Positions 46,191 to 55,708 of a DNA stretch of 64,000 nt are shown one piece after another. Made by a program: the position numbers and the translations under genes. Each line of letters starts with the position of its first letter. Positions within the stretch are counted from its first letter, which is position 1. Origin of the DNA: Anaerolineales bacterium (lineage in GTDB: Bacteria > Chloroflexota > Anaerolineae > Anaerolineales > RBG-16-64-43); contig JAFGKK010000131.1 in assembly GCA_016928575.1 (NCBI GenBank), positions 42,351-106,350 of the forward strand. The letters run 5' to 3'. Under the pieces are notes generated by a model. The model saw only the letters and a program-made list of their open reading frames with translations, had not been told where the DNA came from and made no database searches.

Positions 46191-47555
46191 TCATAAGGAT
46201 TCCTCCGCCAGGGCGTCGGCGAGTCGGTCGATTTGCTCGCGCGGGGTCATTTCGGTGAAAGCCAGCAGCATGTGGTTGGCCAGGCACGGAAAATCCCGCC
46301 CCAGATCGTATCCGCCGATGATCTCCCAATGATCCAATAAATTCCGGTTTATCTCGGCGACCGATTTCGGGCAGCGCAGGACGAATTCGTGGAAGAAGGG
46401 GAAGCGCGAGACGACCTGGAATCCGGGCAGCCGGGCAACCCGGTCGGCGGCGTAGTTGGCGCGGTGGTAGCACAGTTCGGCCACCCGCCGCAGGCCGTGC
46501 TTCCCCAGCAGGCTGAGGTAGACGGTCGCCGCCAGCGCCATCAGCGCCTGGTTGGTGCAGATGTTCGAAGAGGCCCGTTCGCGCTTGATGTGCTGTTCGC
46601 GCGCGGCGAGGGTGAGCACGTATCCGCGGCGCCCCTGCCCGTCGGACGTCTCCCCGGCGATGCGGCCGGACATTTTATGCAAGTAGGCCCGCCGCGTGGC
46701 GAAGAACCCCAGGTACGGGCCGCCGCAGGAAAGGGGAATGCCGAGCGGCTGGCCTTCCCCGAAGACGATGTCCGCCCCCATCTCCCCCGGGGGTTTCAGC
46801 AGTCCGAGGGCGATGGGGTTGACCGCCACCGCCAGGAGCGCCCCGGCGGTGTGCACCACCTCCGCCAGCGGCGCGAGGTCGTCGACTTCCCCCACGAACG
46901 ACGGGTAAGGAGCCACCACCACGGCGGTGGATTCGTCGACGCAGGTCGCCAGGTGCTTGATCCGGCTCCGGGCTTGGAAGGCCGAGTAGGTTTCGGGGGT
47001 TTCGTCGCCGGCGAAATGGATGTCCGCCCCCTGCAGGTAGGTGCGGATGACCCGCCGGTAATGCGGATGCAGGACCGGCGAGAGCACCACCCGCCGGCGC
47101 CCGCGCGATTGCTGCAGGGCGAGGACCACCGCCTCGGCGGCGGCCGTCGCCCCGTCGTAATGCGAGGCGTTGGCCGCTTCCATTCCGGTCAGCGCCGCGA
47201 TCAGGGTCTGGAATTCGAAGATGGATTGCAAAGTTCCCTGGGAAATTTCCGGCTGGTACGGCGTATAGGCGGTGTAGAACTCGCCCCGCAACAGGAGGTG
47301 GTTGACCGCCGGCGGGATGTAGTGGTGGTAGGCGCCCGCGCCGAGGAAACAAGCCGTATCCTGCGCCTGCACGTTGGCTTCCGCCAAGAACCGCATTTCC
47401 GAGATTGCCTCCGGCTCGGAGGCCGGAGCCGGAAGGTTTAGTTTCGGATACCGCCGGGTTTCCGGAACGGCGGAGAACAAATCCTCGATCCTGTTAACGC
47501 CGACGGCCTTGAGCATTTCGGCGCGTTCCGCTTCGGTATGGGGAAGAAAGGGCAT
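46191..47555 (-). CDS. gcvPA: Glycine dehydrogenase (decarboxylating) subunit 1
   Basis: 454 residues. The N-terminal half of the split P protein: FLGAGAYHHYIPPAVNHLLLRGEFYTAYTPYQPEISQGTLQ is the conserved glycine-decarboxylase stretch. It lacks the PLP lysine, which is in GcvPB. It forms the catalytic complex with the downstream gcvPB product. It lies 48 bp after gcvH. Confidence 0.95.
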   Translation of the reverse strand: MPFLPHTEAERAEMLKAVGVNRIEDLFSAVPETRRYPKLNLPAPASEPEAISEMRFLAEANVQAQDTACFLGAGAYHHYIPPAVNHLLLRGEFYTAYTPYQPEISQGTLQSIFEFQTLIAALTGMEAANASHYDGATAAAEAVVLALQQSRGRRRVVLSPVLHPHYRRVIRTYLQGADIHFAGDETPETYSAFQARSRIKHLATCVDESTAVVVAPYPSFVGEVDDLAPLAEVVHTAGALLAVAVNPIALGLLKPPGEMGADIVFGEGQPLGIPLSCGGPYLGFFATRRAYLHKMSGRIAGETSDGQGRRGYVLTLAAREQHIKRERASSNICTNQALMALAATVYLSLLGKHGLRRVAELCYHRANYAADRVARLPGFQVVSRFPFFHEFVLRCPKSVAEINRNLLDHWEIIGGYDLGRDFPCLANHMLLAFTEMTPREQIDRLADALAEESL

Positions 47556-47603
47556 GCTGCCTCTGGTTGGCGGAGCCGCTCCCGGCGCTCCGCGGGACCG
47601 CCG

Positions 47604-47996
47604 TCAGCGCTGGCGTCCGGCGCAATACGCTTCGTAGCTCTTCGCGTCCATCAGCAAATCCAACTCGGCGGGATCGGACAGAGTGAATTTCACCATCCAG
47701 CCTTCGCCGTAAGGATCTTTGTTGATCACTTCAGGCGCGCCGGCGAGCGCGGGGTTCACATCGGTCACCGTTCCGCCGGCTGGGAGGTAAATCTCCGCCG
47801 CCGCCTTTACCGATTCCACCGAGGCGGCCGGTTTGCCCTGCGCCAAGGCGTCGCCTTTTTTAGGGAACACTTCCACATAGACGATGTCGGAGAGCTGGCT
47901 TTGGGCGTAGTCGGTGATGCCCATGGAGGCTTGGTTTCCCTCCACCCGGACCCATTCGTCGGTTTTCGTGTATTTCAATTCGTTCGGGACGATCAT
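47604..47996 (-). CDS. gcvH: Glycine cleavage system H protein
   Basis: 130 residues. The lipoyl carrier of the glycine cleavage system. The lipoyl-lysine is Lys64 in ASVESVKAAAEIY, and the fold signature GITDYAQSQLSDIVYVEVFPKKGD is complete. The start at 47996 follows GGAGGTTT at good spacing; an extension to 48056 is unlikely. First gene of gcvH-gcvPA-gcvPB. No gcvT is adjacent, so the T protein must be encoded elsewhere. Confidence 0.95.
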   Translation of the reverse strand: MIVPNELKYTKTDEWVRVEGNQASMGITDYAQSQLSDIVYVEVFPKKGDALAQGKPAASVESVKAAAEIYLPAGGTVTDVNPALAGAPEVINKDPYGEGWMVKFTLSDPAELDLLMDAKSYEAYCAGRQR

Positions 47997-48541
47997 GCGA
48001 AACCTCCAAGAGACAAAGTGCCGTGCGCGCCGGCGCACGCTCCGGCGGCGATCCATTGCCGGGCGAAGGGCGGGAGTGTTCCTGGCCGGGCGTGGAAGAC
48101 GTCGTCAACCGACCTCCTTGCGAGCGCCGCCGCCCTTGCGGCGCGGGGCGGGGTCGGGGCCGGGGGGTGAAGTGACGAAGCCCCTCTTTTTTCAGAAGAA
48201 GAAAATTGCTTCGCTCCTTCCGGCCGCTCGCCAAGATGCCTGGGAACGCCTTTTCAGGACCCTGCTGGGCGGAAAAAGCAAAGCTCCGGCACCCGGTTCG
48301 CGGGGACGGGTTTCGGCACGGAAACTCCCCCTCGGATTGCGGACGCCGAAGGTTCTTTTTTTTTCCCGCGCTTCGGCATGGGATGCAACCGGATTCTATG
48401 AAGCGGCGGACGGAAAGTCAAGGAAGGAATGTCAAAAAAAGGGGGAGTATAATCCTGAGTGTGCCGCGGCCGCCGGGAAAACGCCGATTTCGAAAAAGAC
48501 GGCCGGCAATTTCGGGGTGAGAGGAGCCCTTCATCCGCAGG
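47997..48541. other. Divergent intergenic region between gcvH and the B12-binding gene
   Basis: Holds the promoters of both gene sets. TATAAT at 48445-48450 is a possible -10 for the plus-strand genes, without a good -35. I looked for a glycine riboswitch upstream of gcvH and did not find its conserved cores. GC-rich stems near 48120-48160 are present. No gene recognised. Confidence 0.45.
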
Positions 48542-48952
48542 ATGGCAGCGCGAAAAATCCGCGTTCTGATGGCGAAACCGGGGTTGGACGGGCATGACCG
48601 CGGGGCGAAGGTGGTCGCCCGCGCACTGCGGGATGCCGGGATGGAAGTGATCTACACCGGTTTGCGCCAGACCCCCGAAATGATCGTCGATGCCGCGCTG
48701 GAGGAAGACGTCGACGTGATCGGCCTGTCGATCCTATCCGGCGCGCACGGCAGTCTGATCCCGCGCGTCATGCGGCTATTAAAAGAAAGGGGGCTCGAGC
48801 GCGTGCGGGTCCTGGTTGGGGGCATCATCCCCGAGGCCGAGATTCCCGATCTGAAGACGGCGGGGGTCGCTGAAGTGTTCGGCCCGGGGACGCCCACCGC
48901 CGACGTGGCGGAGGCCATCCGGCGGCTGTTGGGAGAACCCCAGCCCGGATAA
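48542..48952 (+). CDS. Methylmalonyl-CoA mutase B12-binding subunit
   Basis: 136 residues forming only a cobalamin-binding domain. The base-off B12 motif DxHxxG is present (Asp16, His18, Gly21 in [12 protein letters not shown]), followed by LSILSGAH and the GG loop VGGIIPE. This equals the small, separate C-terminal subunit of methylmalonyl-CoA mutase. The catalytic subunit is not in the window. The GTPase MeaB follows 10 bp downstream, fitting a role in propionate or methylmalonyl-CoA metabolism. Related acyl-CoA mutases (ethylmalonyl, isobutyryl) remain possible. Confidence 0.93.
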   Translation: MAARKIRVLMAKPGLDGHDRGAKVVARALRDAGMEVIYTGLRQTPEMIVDAALEEDVDVIGLSILSGAHGSLIPRVMRLLKERGLERVRVLVGGIIPEAEIPDLKTAGVAEVFGPGTPTADVAEAIRRLLGEPQPG

Positions 48953-48962
48953 AGCGCGACGG

Positions 48963-49907
48963 ATGCCGACCCAGACCGACCTCGTTGCGGCGGGCGACCG
49001 CCGTGCTCTCGCCAACCTGATCAGCCGGATCGAGCGGGAGGATCCCGAAGCGCGGGAGATCCTCGGCCGGCTACACGGGCGGACCGGCAAGGCGATGATC
49101 GTCGGCATCACCGGGGCGCCCGGCACCGGAAAATCGACCCTTGCGGCCGTGCTGGCCCGCGCCTTCCGCCTCGGCGCCGGCGGCGAACCGCCGCGGACGG
49201 TCGGCATTCTGGCGGTCGATCCGACCAGCCCGTTCTCGGGGGGAGCCGTCCTCGGCGACCGGATCCGGATGCGCGATCTGGCCGGCGACGCGGGGGTGTT
49301 CATCCGGTCGATGGCCTCCCGCGGGCAGCTCGGCGGCCTTTCGCGGGCGAGCGAAGGGGCCGTGCGCGCCCTCGACGCGGCGGGCTTCGAAGTGATCCTG
49401 GTCGAGACGGTGGGCGTCGGGCAGGACGAAGTCGAGATCGCCCGCCGGGCCCACACGGTGGTGGTCGTCGAAACGCCGGGACTGGGCGACGACATCCAGG
49501 CGCTCAAGGCCGGAATCCTCGAGATCGCCGACATCCTGGTGGTCAACAAGGCCGATCTGCCCGGCGCGGATTCGGCCGCCGCCTCGCTCCGGGCGATGCT
49601 CGGACCCTCGTCCGGCGGCGCGGGGGGTTGGGAAACGCCGATCATCCTGACGACCGCCGCCGCCGGAAAAGGCGGGCAGGAATTGGCCGCCGCGATCCGC
49701 GAACACCGCGATTTCCTGCGCCGGACCGGCGCCGACCGCAAGCGGGAGCGGGACCGGGCCGAGGCGGATTTGCGCGAGCGGATGCGGGAGCGGTTGTTCG
49801 AACGCTGGCAATCCTCCAACCCGCGCGGGCTTGCGGGGTGGATCGAACGGATCGCCGCCCGCGAGTGCTCGCCGGAGGATGCGGCGGAGAAGTTGTTGGG
49901 AGAGTAA
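48963..49907 (+). CDS. meaB: Methylmalonyl-CoA mutase-associated GTPase MeaB (ArgK family)
   Basis: 314 residues. G3E-type GTPase with P-loop GAPGTGKST (51-59), the ILAVDPTSPFSGGAVLGDRIRM block, DEVEIA in the middle and NKAD (about residue 195). MeaB protects and reloads the B12 cofactor of the mutase. A helical dimerisation tail completes the usual length. Coupled to the B12-binding subunit gene. Confidence 0.94.
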   Translation: MPTQTDLVAAGDRRALANLISRIEREDPEAREILGRLHGRTGKAMIVGITGAPGTGKSTLAAVLARAFRLGAGGEPPRTVGILAVDPTSPFSGGAVLGDRIRMRDLAGDAGVFIRSMASRGQLGGLSRASEGAVRALDAAGFEVILVETVGVGQDEVEIARRAHTVVVVETPGLGDDIQALKAGILEIADILVVNKADLPGADSAAASLRAMLGPSSGGAGGWETPIILTTAAAGKGGQELAAAIREHRDFLRRTGADRKRERDRAEADLRERMRERLFERWQSSNPRGLAGWIERIAARECSPEDAAEKLLGE

Positions 49908-49911
49908 CCCC

Positions 49912-49985
49912 GCCCTCCCCCCACAATCACGTCCCCCCATTCCTTTGGAATAGGGGGACCATAGGGGGGTGGGTAGGGAAGGGGA
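49912..49985. repeat. Intergenic hairpin repeat
   Basis: CCCCCATTCC, then TTT, then GGAATAGGGGG form a stem-loop inside a longer C-rich/G-rich palindrome (CCGCCCTCCCCCC ... GGGGGGTGGG). Same type as 55709-55775. Confidence 0.65.
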
Positions 49986-50003
49986 GGGGTTCGAGGAAAT
50001 GCG

Positions 50004-50564
50004 ATGCACTACTTCGGAGAAAAAATCCGCCTGCGCGCGATCGAACGGGACGACCTGCCGCGGTACGTGGCCTGGTTCGCCGATTCCGCCGTCAGCGAGA
50101 ACCTCTCGAGCCAGATGCCGATGAGCCTAGCCCACGAGGAGCGCTGGTACGAGGAGAACCTCAAGCAGCCCCCGGATCAGCAAGCCTTGGCGGTGGACCT
50201 GGACCGGGGCCGGGGGAAATGGGAGCATGTCGGCGGGACGGGGTTTCATGTCGTCGATCAGCGCAACCGCTTCGCCGAATGCGGGCTGTTCATCGGGGTG
50301 AAGAAATACTGGGGCAAAGGGTACGGCCGGGATATCCTCCGGACCCTGCTGCGCTTCGGATTTGAAACCCTGAACCTGAACCGAATCCAGCTGCGGGTGA
50401 TGGAATACAACCGGCGGGCGATCCGCCTGTATGAGAAATCCGGTTTCGTGCGGGAAGGCTCGATGCGGGAGGCGCATTTTTACCGGGGCCGCTACTGGGA
50501 CATGCACCTCTATTCCATCCTGCGCCGGGAGTGGCAAGCCCTTCCCGGCAACCCCAAGGAGTAG
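50004..50564 (+). CDS. GNAT family N-acetyltransferase (RimJ/RimL type)
   Basis: 186 residues. Acetyltransf_3-type GNAT: KIRLRAIERDDLPRYVAWFAD at the N-terminus, GLFIGVKKYWGKGYGRDILRTLL as the acetyl-CoA binding loop, and NLNRIQLRVMEYNRRAIRLYEKSGFVREG at the end. The acceptor (a protein N-terminus or a small amine) is unknown. It lies 7 bp before prs and is probably co-transcribed with it. Confidence 0.9.
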   Translation: MHYFGEKIRLRAIERDDLPRYVAWFADSAVSENLSSQMPMSLAHEERWYEENLKQPPDQQALAVDLDRGRGKWEHVGGTGFHVVDQRNRFAECGLFIGVKKYWGKGYGRDILRTLLRFGFETLNLNRIQLRVMEYNRRAIRLYEKSGFVREGSMREAHFYRGRYWDMHLYSILRREWQALPGNPKE

Positions 50565-50571
50565 GACAGGC

Positions 50572-51537
50572 ATGGCAAGCTACAATGGGATCAAGCTCTT
50601 CGCCGGCCGCGGATCGGTGGACTTGGCCGCGGCGATCTCCAAATACATCCGCATTCCGCTCAGCGGCCACGACGTGATGGATTTTCCGAACGAGAACGTC
50701 TTCCTGCGCCTGCATTCCAGCGTGCGCGGCCAGGACGTCTACATCATCCAGACCACCTCCTCGCCGGTCAACCGCAACTTCATGGAGCTCCTGATCACCC
50801 TGCGCACGCTCAAGCAGGATTCGGCCGACCGCGTGACGGCCGTCGTTCCCTACCTGTGCTACACGCGCTCCGACAAGAAGGACCAGCCGCGGGTGGCGAT
50901 CACCGCCCGGCTGATCGCGGATTTGATCGAAGCCGCCGGCGCGGACCGCTATATCTTCCTGGACCTGCACGCCGGGCAGATCCAGGGATTTTTCTCCGTG
51001 CGCGGCGACGTGCTGACCACCTTTCCGATCCTGAGCGGATATTTTTCCAAAAAGAAGAAGAAGATGCACGAACCGGTGATCGTCACCGCCGACCTGGGGT
51101 TCGCCAAGAAGGGCCGCAACTTCGCGGCCTCGCTCGGATGCAGCATGGCCTTCATAGAAAAGCGGCGCAAGGGCAACAAATCGCTGACCGAAGTGCTGAC
51201 CGTGGTGGGGGACGTGGAGGACCACGACGTGGTGATCGTCGACGACGAGATCGACACCGGCGGGACGATCTGCCAGGCGGTGAAGACCGTCAAAGAATTC
51301 GGCGCCCGCGACGTTTATCTGTCGTTCGTCCACCCGGTCCTTTCCGGTCCGGCCGTTGAACGGCTGGCCGGCCTGCCGGTCCGCGAGTTCGTCACCACCG
51401 ACACCATTCCGATCCCGGCGGAGAAGAAGGCCCTGCTCGGAAACCGGCTGGTGGTGCTCTCGGTCGCCCCGCTGTTGGGCGAGGTGATCCGCCGCACGCA
51501 CGAAGGGCGGAGCGTGGGCGAGCTGTTTCATGAGTGA
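50572..51537 (+). CDS. prs: Ribose-phosphate pyrophosphokinase
   Basis: 321 residues. Makes PRPP from ribose 5-phosphate and ATP for nucleotide, His and Trp synthesis. The PRPP-binding loop VVIVDDEIDTGGTI is intact, with the catalytic-flap region YTRSDKKDQPRVAITARL and DLHAGQIQGFF before it. The N-terminal half diverges from the usual FPDGE pattern (FPNENVFLRLHSS). The start at 50572 follows AAGGAG. Class I type length. Confidence 0.93.
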   Translation: MASYNGIKLFAGRGSVDLAAAISKYIRIPLSGHDVMDFPNENVFLRLHSSVRGQDVYIIQTTSSPVNRNFMELLITLRTLKQDSADRVTAVVPYLCYTRSDKKDQPRVAITARLIADLIEAAGADRYIFLDLHAGQIQGFFSVRGDVLTTFPILSGYFSKKKKKMHEPVIVTADLGFAKKGRNFAASLGCSMAFIEKRRKGNKSLTEVLTVVGDVEDHDVVIVDDEIDTGGTICQAVKTVKEFGARDVYLSFVHPVLSGPAVERLAGLPVREFVTTDTIPIPAEKKALLGNRLVVLSVAPLLGEVIRRTHEGRSVGELFHE

Positions 51538-51544
51538 TTCGTTC

Positions 51545-51650
51545 CATGCCAAAGCTTGGAGGCCCGCCGGAGGCGGGCCGGCAAAGAAATCTCCCGCCAT
51601 TTTAAGGAGATTGCTTCGGGGCCTCCGTCCCCCCGCAATGACAGCATCCC
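51545..51650. repeat. Degenerate dispersed repeat
   Basis: GGCCCGCCGGAGGCGGGCC forms a stem. GAGATTGCTTCGGGGCCTCC followed by CCCGCAATGACA matches the widespread GATTGCTTC...GCAATGACA type of intergenic repeat. It occupies the space before secA. Confidence 0.5.
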
Positions 51651-51689
51651 GGATATCATGAGATTCTCCATAAAGGAAACCACACCTCA

Positions 51690-54600
51690 ATGCTGAACTC
51701 GCTCATTCGCCTGGTCGGCGGGGATCCCAACCGCCGCGATATCGAACGCTACTCCGCGTCGGTCGAAAGGATCAACGGCTTGGAGGCGGATTATCAAGCG
51801 CTCTCCGACGAAGCCTTGCGGGGCAAGACGGCGGAATTCCGCAAGCGGCTGGAGGACGGCGAATCCCTCGACGACCTGCTGGAGGAGGCGTTCGCCGCGG
51901 TGCGCGAAGCTTCGCGCCGGGCAATCGGCCTGCGCCACTACGACGTCCAGCTGGTCGGCGGAATGGTCCTGCACCAGGGAACCGTGGCGGAGATGCGAAC
52001 CGGCGAGGGGAAAACCCTCGTCGCCACGCTGCCGCTGTACCTCAACGCGCTTACGGGCAAGGGCGCCCACCTGGTGACGGTCAACGACTACCTCGCCCGG
52101 CGCGACGCCCGCTGGATGGCGCCGATCTACATGGGCCTCGGCCTGACCGTGGGCGTGCTGCAGGAGGCCTCCCGCACCGACAACGCGCGCAAGGCCTTCC
52201 TGGTCGATCCGGCGCGGGAATCCACCCAGGAGGACAGCGACAAGCTGCGGCTGGTGGACCGGCGCCAGGCGTACGCCGCCGACATCACCTACGGCACCAA
52301 CCACGAGTTCGGCTTCGATTACCTGCGCGACAACCTGGCCTTGAGGCGCGAGGAGCGGGTCCAGCGGGAGCGCAACTTTGCCATCGTCGACGAAGTGGAC
52401 AACATCCTGATCGACGAAGCGCGGACTCCGCTGATCATCTCCGGCCCGGCGGCCGAGGAACAGCAGGAATACAAGCGCATGGCCCAGGCCGTGCGTCAGC
52501 TTCGCCCGGAAGATTACGAGATCAACGAGCGCGACCGGACGGTCAACCTGACCGAGGCGGGGGAAAGCCACATCGAGCAGATCCTCGGCCAGCCCCTGCG
52601 CGATCCGGACAGGCCGGAGGACGTGACGCCCGAGCAGGCGCGGCTGGCCGGCTACCTGAGCCAAGCGATGCGCGCCGAACTGCTCTTCCGCCGCAACCGG
52701 GATTACCTGGTCCAGGGCGGGCAGGTGGTGATCGTCGACGAATTCACCGGAAGGCTGATGCACGGCCGGCGGTGGTCCGACGGTTTGCACCAGGCGGTCG
52801 AGGCCAAGGAAGGGCTGGAGGTCCAGCCGGAAAACGTCACCTACGCCACCATCACCCTGCAGAATTACTTCCGTCTGTACGCCAAGCTGTCCGGGATGAC
52901 CGGCACGGCGCTGACCGAAGCCGAGGAATTTCACAAAATCTACACCCTGAACGTCACCCCGATCCCGACCAACCTCGAATACCTCGCCGGGCGGCAGGAG
53001 ATGGATCTGGTCGAAGTGCCGTTCCGGGAGAACGGCAACAAGTTCTTTTTCTTCGCCCGCAAGGCGGATCCGGATACCCCCGTGTTCTGGCGGCGCAAGG
53101 ACTACAAGGACGTGATCTACCGGACGGAGGAAGCCAAGTTCCGTTCGGTGTGCGCCGAAATTCTGCAGATGCACGTCCTCGGGCGCCCGGTGCTGGTGGG
53201 CACGACGTCGGTCGAACGTTCGGAGATCCTTTCGGAGCGCTTGCGGGCGGAGCCCCTGCGCAAGCTGGCGCTGACCCTGCTCCTGCGCGACGCCTGGTTT
53301 AAAACCCACAACCGCGAGGAGGACGGCCGCCAGGTGGAGGAGCTCAATCCCCTGGCCGAGCCGCTCGGGAAGCTGGCGCCCTCCGTCCTGCGCGCCATCG
53401 CCAAGCCGCTGGAGCTTCCGCTCAATCCGGAAGAGCCCGGCAACGTGGATCGGCTGATGCACCTGCTTGCCCTGCCGGAGGATTCCCATCCGCGGCTGAT
53501 GCAGGCCCTGCAAAAAGGCATCCCCCACCAGGTGCTCAACGCCAAGAAGCACGCCGAAGAAAGCCAGATCATCACCGAGGCCGGGGCGTACGGGGCGGTG
53601 ACGATCGCCACCAACATGGCCGGCCGCGGAGTCGACATCAAGCTCGGCGGCGAGTTGGCCGAAGAGGTGTACGCGGCGATCAACCGCGTGCTGCGCCGGA
53701 CGGGTGTGGAGGATCCGTACAACCTGACCAACGCCGAGCGCTGGAAACAGCTGGAACGCGCGGCCCCGGAGCAGATCGGCGTATACGGGTCGGAGGTGGA
53801 GTATTTCCGCAAGCACATGCGCGAAGAGCAGAAGGTGCGCGAATTGGGCGGCCTGCACGTGCTCGGATCGGAACGCCACGAAGCGCGCCGGATCGACAAC
53901 CAGCTGCGCGGCCGCGCCGCCCGCCAGGGCGATCCCGGCTCTTCGCGCTTCTTCCTTTCCATGGAGGACGACCTGATGCGCCGCTTTGGCGGCGACCAGG
54001 TGGCGGGGATGATGCAGACCATGCGGATCGACGACGCCGTGCCGATGGAATCCGGGCTGGTGAGCCGGATGATCGAGCAGGCCCAGAGCCGGGTGGAAGG
54101 CGCGAACTTCGACGTCCGCAAGCACCTCCTCGAGTACGACGACGTGCTCAACAAACAGCGCGCCAAAGTCTACGAAATGCGCGAGCGGATCTTCGCCAAG
54201 GACGACCTCCGCGAAGACATCCGCGCGATGCTGGAGGAGGACATCCGCCGGCACGTGCACACGGCGGAGCAGGAGAAGGAGGATCCGTGGCGGCTGATGG
54301 CCTGGCTGGAGGATATCCAGCCGACGATGCGCTCTGCCGAAGGCAGGCCGTATCCGTCCTTCGCCCACCGGATCATCCTCGAGGAGCTGCTCGACGAGCC
54401 GGAATCCCGGCGGCTACAGCGGCTTGTGGAGCTGGCGGGCCGGGCCCTGGACGAGGAAGCCGAATACCTGAGCCGGGCTTTTGAGAAGCAGATGGAGGGC
54501 ATCGCCGAGCGGGCCAAGGAATGGGCGCGGGAGAACCGCGAAGCGCTGGAGATGGCGTGGGAAGGCGCGGAGATCGAGGCCCGCGAGCAGGACGGCGATC

Positions 54601-55697
54601 TGACGCCGCGGTCGATCCTGGAACGGGTGGCCAAGACGGCCCCGGTCGACACCCGCACCGTGCCGCGCGAGCTGATGGCGCCGGACCAAGCCCATAAACT
54701 CCGCCAACACCTGTACGATCAGGCCGAGCAAGCGGCCTGGGAGCGCGCCGCAGCCCAGGCCGGCTCCTGGCTGCAGCGCCGCACCGGACTCGCTCCGGAG
54801 CGCGCTCCCACTGCGGAGGAGGATTTCGACGAGACGGCCTCCCGCCTGAGCGACCTGCTTTCGCAGGCGCTTGCCCAGCGGCGGACACGAATCGTGCGCG
54901 GAGTCGAAGACCAGATCCGGAGTGCGCCGCCGGAGCCGGCCGGGGAAGAGGAATTGGTCAAACTGCTGATATCCGTGACCCTGAGGACCCAGACCGTCTT
55001 CGATCAACGGACCCACCAGCGCCGCGCGGTCACCGCGGCGCAATTCACCTGGGTGCACCTGGCGGCCAAGCTGGCGGCGGAGCACGGTGCCCGCGGCGCC
55101 GACGCCCTCACCCGGCGGATACAAGAGCACCTGCTCGAAGCCCTCAACGTTTTGCGAGCCGAATGGGGGCGCCAGATCTGGGTGCGGACCGGGGAACAGA
55201 CCTTTCATTCCCTGCCGGCGGACTTCCAAAAAAGGATGCAAGCGGAAATCGCCGGCCCATGGGAAAGCGTGGACCTCGAGGCGCCGCTCCGCCAACTGCC
55301 GGATTGGGCGCGCGAGAAGGCGATCCTGATGGCGGGCGACCGGGTGGTCACCCAGGCCCACCGCGAGCTGATGCTCGGGGTGGTCGGGCAATCCTGGGTG
55401 GAATACCTCACGGAAATGGAAGCCCTGCGCACGTCGGTCGGGCTGGAAGCCTACGCCCAGCGCGACCCGCTGGTTCAATACAAGAGCAAAGCCTTCGATC
55501 TGTTCCAGAACCTGATGCAGCAGGTGCGGACCGGCGTGGTCTCGCGCTTGTTCCGCATGTCGCTGCGCACGGCCTCTCCGGCCGCGGGGGGCGCCGCGCC
55601 GGAGGATGCGCGCCTTCCCGCGGCGCCCGCCGCCGGGCCGGGCGAAGCGCAGACGCCGCAGGAGAAGAAATCGAAGCGCAAGCGCCACCGGCACTGA
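51690..55697 (+). CDS. secA: Preprotein translocase ATPase SecA, expanded form
   Basis: 1,335 residues against the usual 830-950. The SecA motor is complete: RHYDVQLVGG, Walker A EMRTGEGKTLVA (about 100), DEVDNILIDEARTPL (about 232), and the NBD2 motifs VGTTSVERSEIL and TNMAGRGVDIKLGG. Extra segments are visible: about 95 residues within NBD2 (about 512-608), about 65 before VRELGGLHVLGSERHEARR, and a large expansion of the helical scaffold/wing region (about 830-1220) before SWVEYLTEMEALRTSVGLEAYAQRDPL. The C-terminus is basic, with no SEC-C zinc motif. The 5' end has a weak ribosome binding site (AAAGGAAA). Monocistronic. Confidence 0.95.
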   Translation: MLNSLIRLVGGDPNRRDIERYSASVERINGLEADYQALSDEALRGKTAEFRKRLEDGESLDDLLEEAFAAVREASRRAIGLRHYDVQLVGGMVLHQGTVAEMRTGEGKTLVATLPLYLNALTGKGAHLVTVNDYLARRDARWMAPIYMGLGLTVGVLQEASRTDNARKAFLVDPARESTQEDSDKLRLVDRRQAYAADITYGTNHEFGFDYLRDNLALRREERVQRERNFAIVDEVDNILIDEARTPLIISGPAAEEQQEYKRMAQAVRQLRPEDYEINERDRTVNLTEAGESHIEQILGQPLRDPDRPEDVTPEQARLAGYLSQAMRAELLFRRNRDYLVQGGQVVIVDEFTGRLMHGRRWSDGLHQAVEAKEGLEVQPENVTYATITLQNYFRLYAKLSGMTGTALTEAEEFHKIYTLNVTPIPTNLEYLAGRQEMDLVEVPFRENGNKFFFFARKADPDTPVFWRRKDYKDVIYRTEEAKFRSVCAEILQMHVLGRPVLVGTTSVERSEILSERLRAEPLRKLALTLLLRDAWFKTHNREEDGRQVEELNPLAEPLGKLAPSVLRAIAKPLELPLNPEEPGNVDRLMHLLALPEDSHPRLMQALQKGIPHQVLNAKKHAEESQIITEAGAYGAVTIATNMAGRGVDIKLGGELAEEVYAAINRVLRRTGVEDPYNLTNAERWKQLERAAPEQIGVYGSEVEYFRKHMREEQKVRELGGLHVLGSERHEARRIDNQLRGRAARQGDPGSSRFFLSMEDDLMRRFGGDQVAGMMQTMRIDDAVPMESGLVSRMIEQAQSRVEGANFDVRKHLLEYDDVLNKQRAKVYEMRERIFAKDDLREDIRAMLEEDIRRHVHTAEQEKEDPWRLMAWLEDIQPTMRSAEGRPYPSFAHRIILEELLDEPESRRLQRLVELAGRALDEEAEYLSRAFEKQMEGIAERAKEWARENREALEMAWEGAEIEAREQDGDLTPRSILERVAKTAPVDTRTVPRELMAPDQAHKLRQHLYDQAEQAAWERAAAQAGSWLQRRTGLAPERAPTAEEDFDETASRLSDLLSQALAQRRTRIVRGVEDQIRSAPPEPAGEEELVKLLISVTLRTQTVFDQRTHQRRAVTAAQFTWVHLAAKLAAEHGARGADALTRRIQEHLLEALNVLRAEWGRQIWVRTGEQTFHSLPADFQKRMQAEIAGPWESVDLEAPLRQLPDWAREKAILMAGDRVVTQAHRELMLGVVGQSWVEYLTEMEALRTSVGLEAYAQRDPLVQYKSKAFDLFQNLMQQVRTGVVSRLFRMSLRTASPAAGGAAPEDARLPAAPAAGPGEAQTPQEKKSKRKRHRH

Positions 55698-55708
55698 CCC
55701 CCTCCCTT

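Noticed and set aside
47997..48200. Glycine riboswitch upstream of gcvH
   Set aside because: The conserved aptamer cores were not found in the leader.
51687..54368. An 893-codon open frame antisense to secA
   Set aside because: It is a shadow of the secA coding frame in GC-rich DNA, with no ribosome binding site and no recognisable domain.
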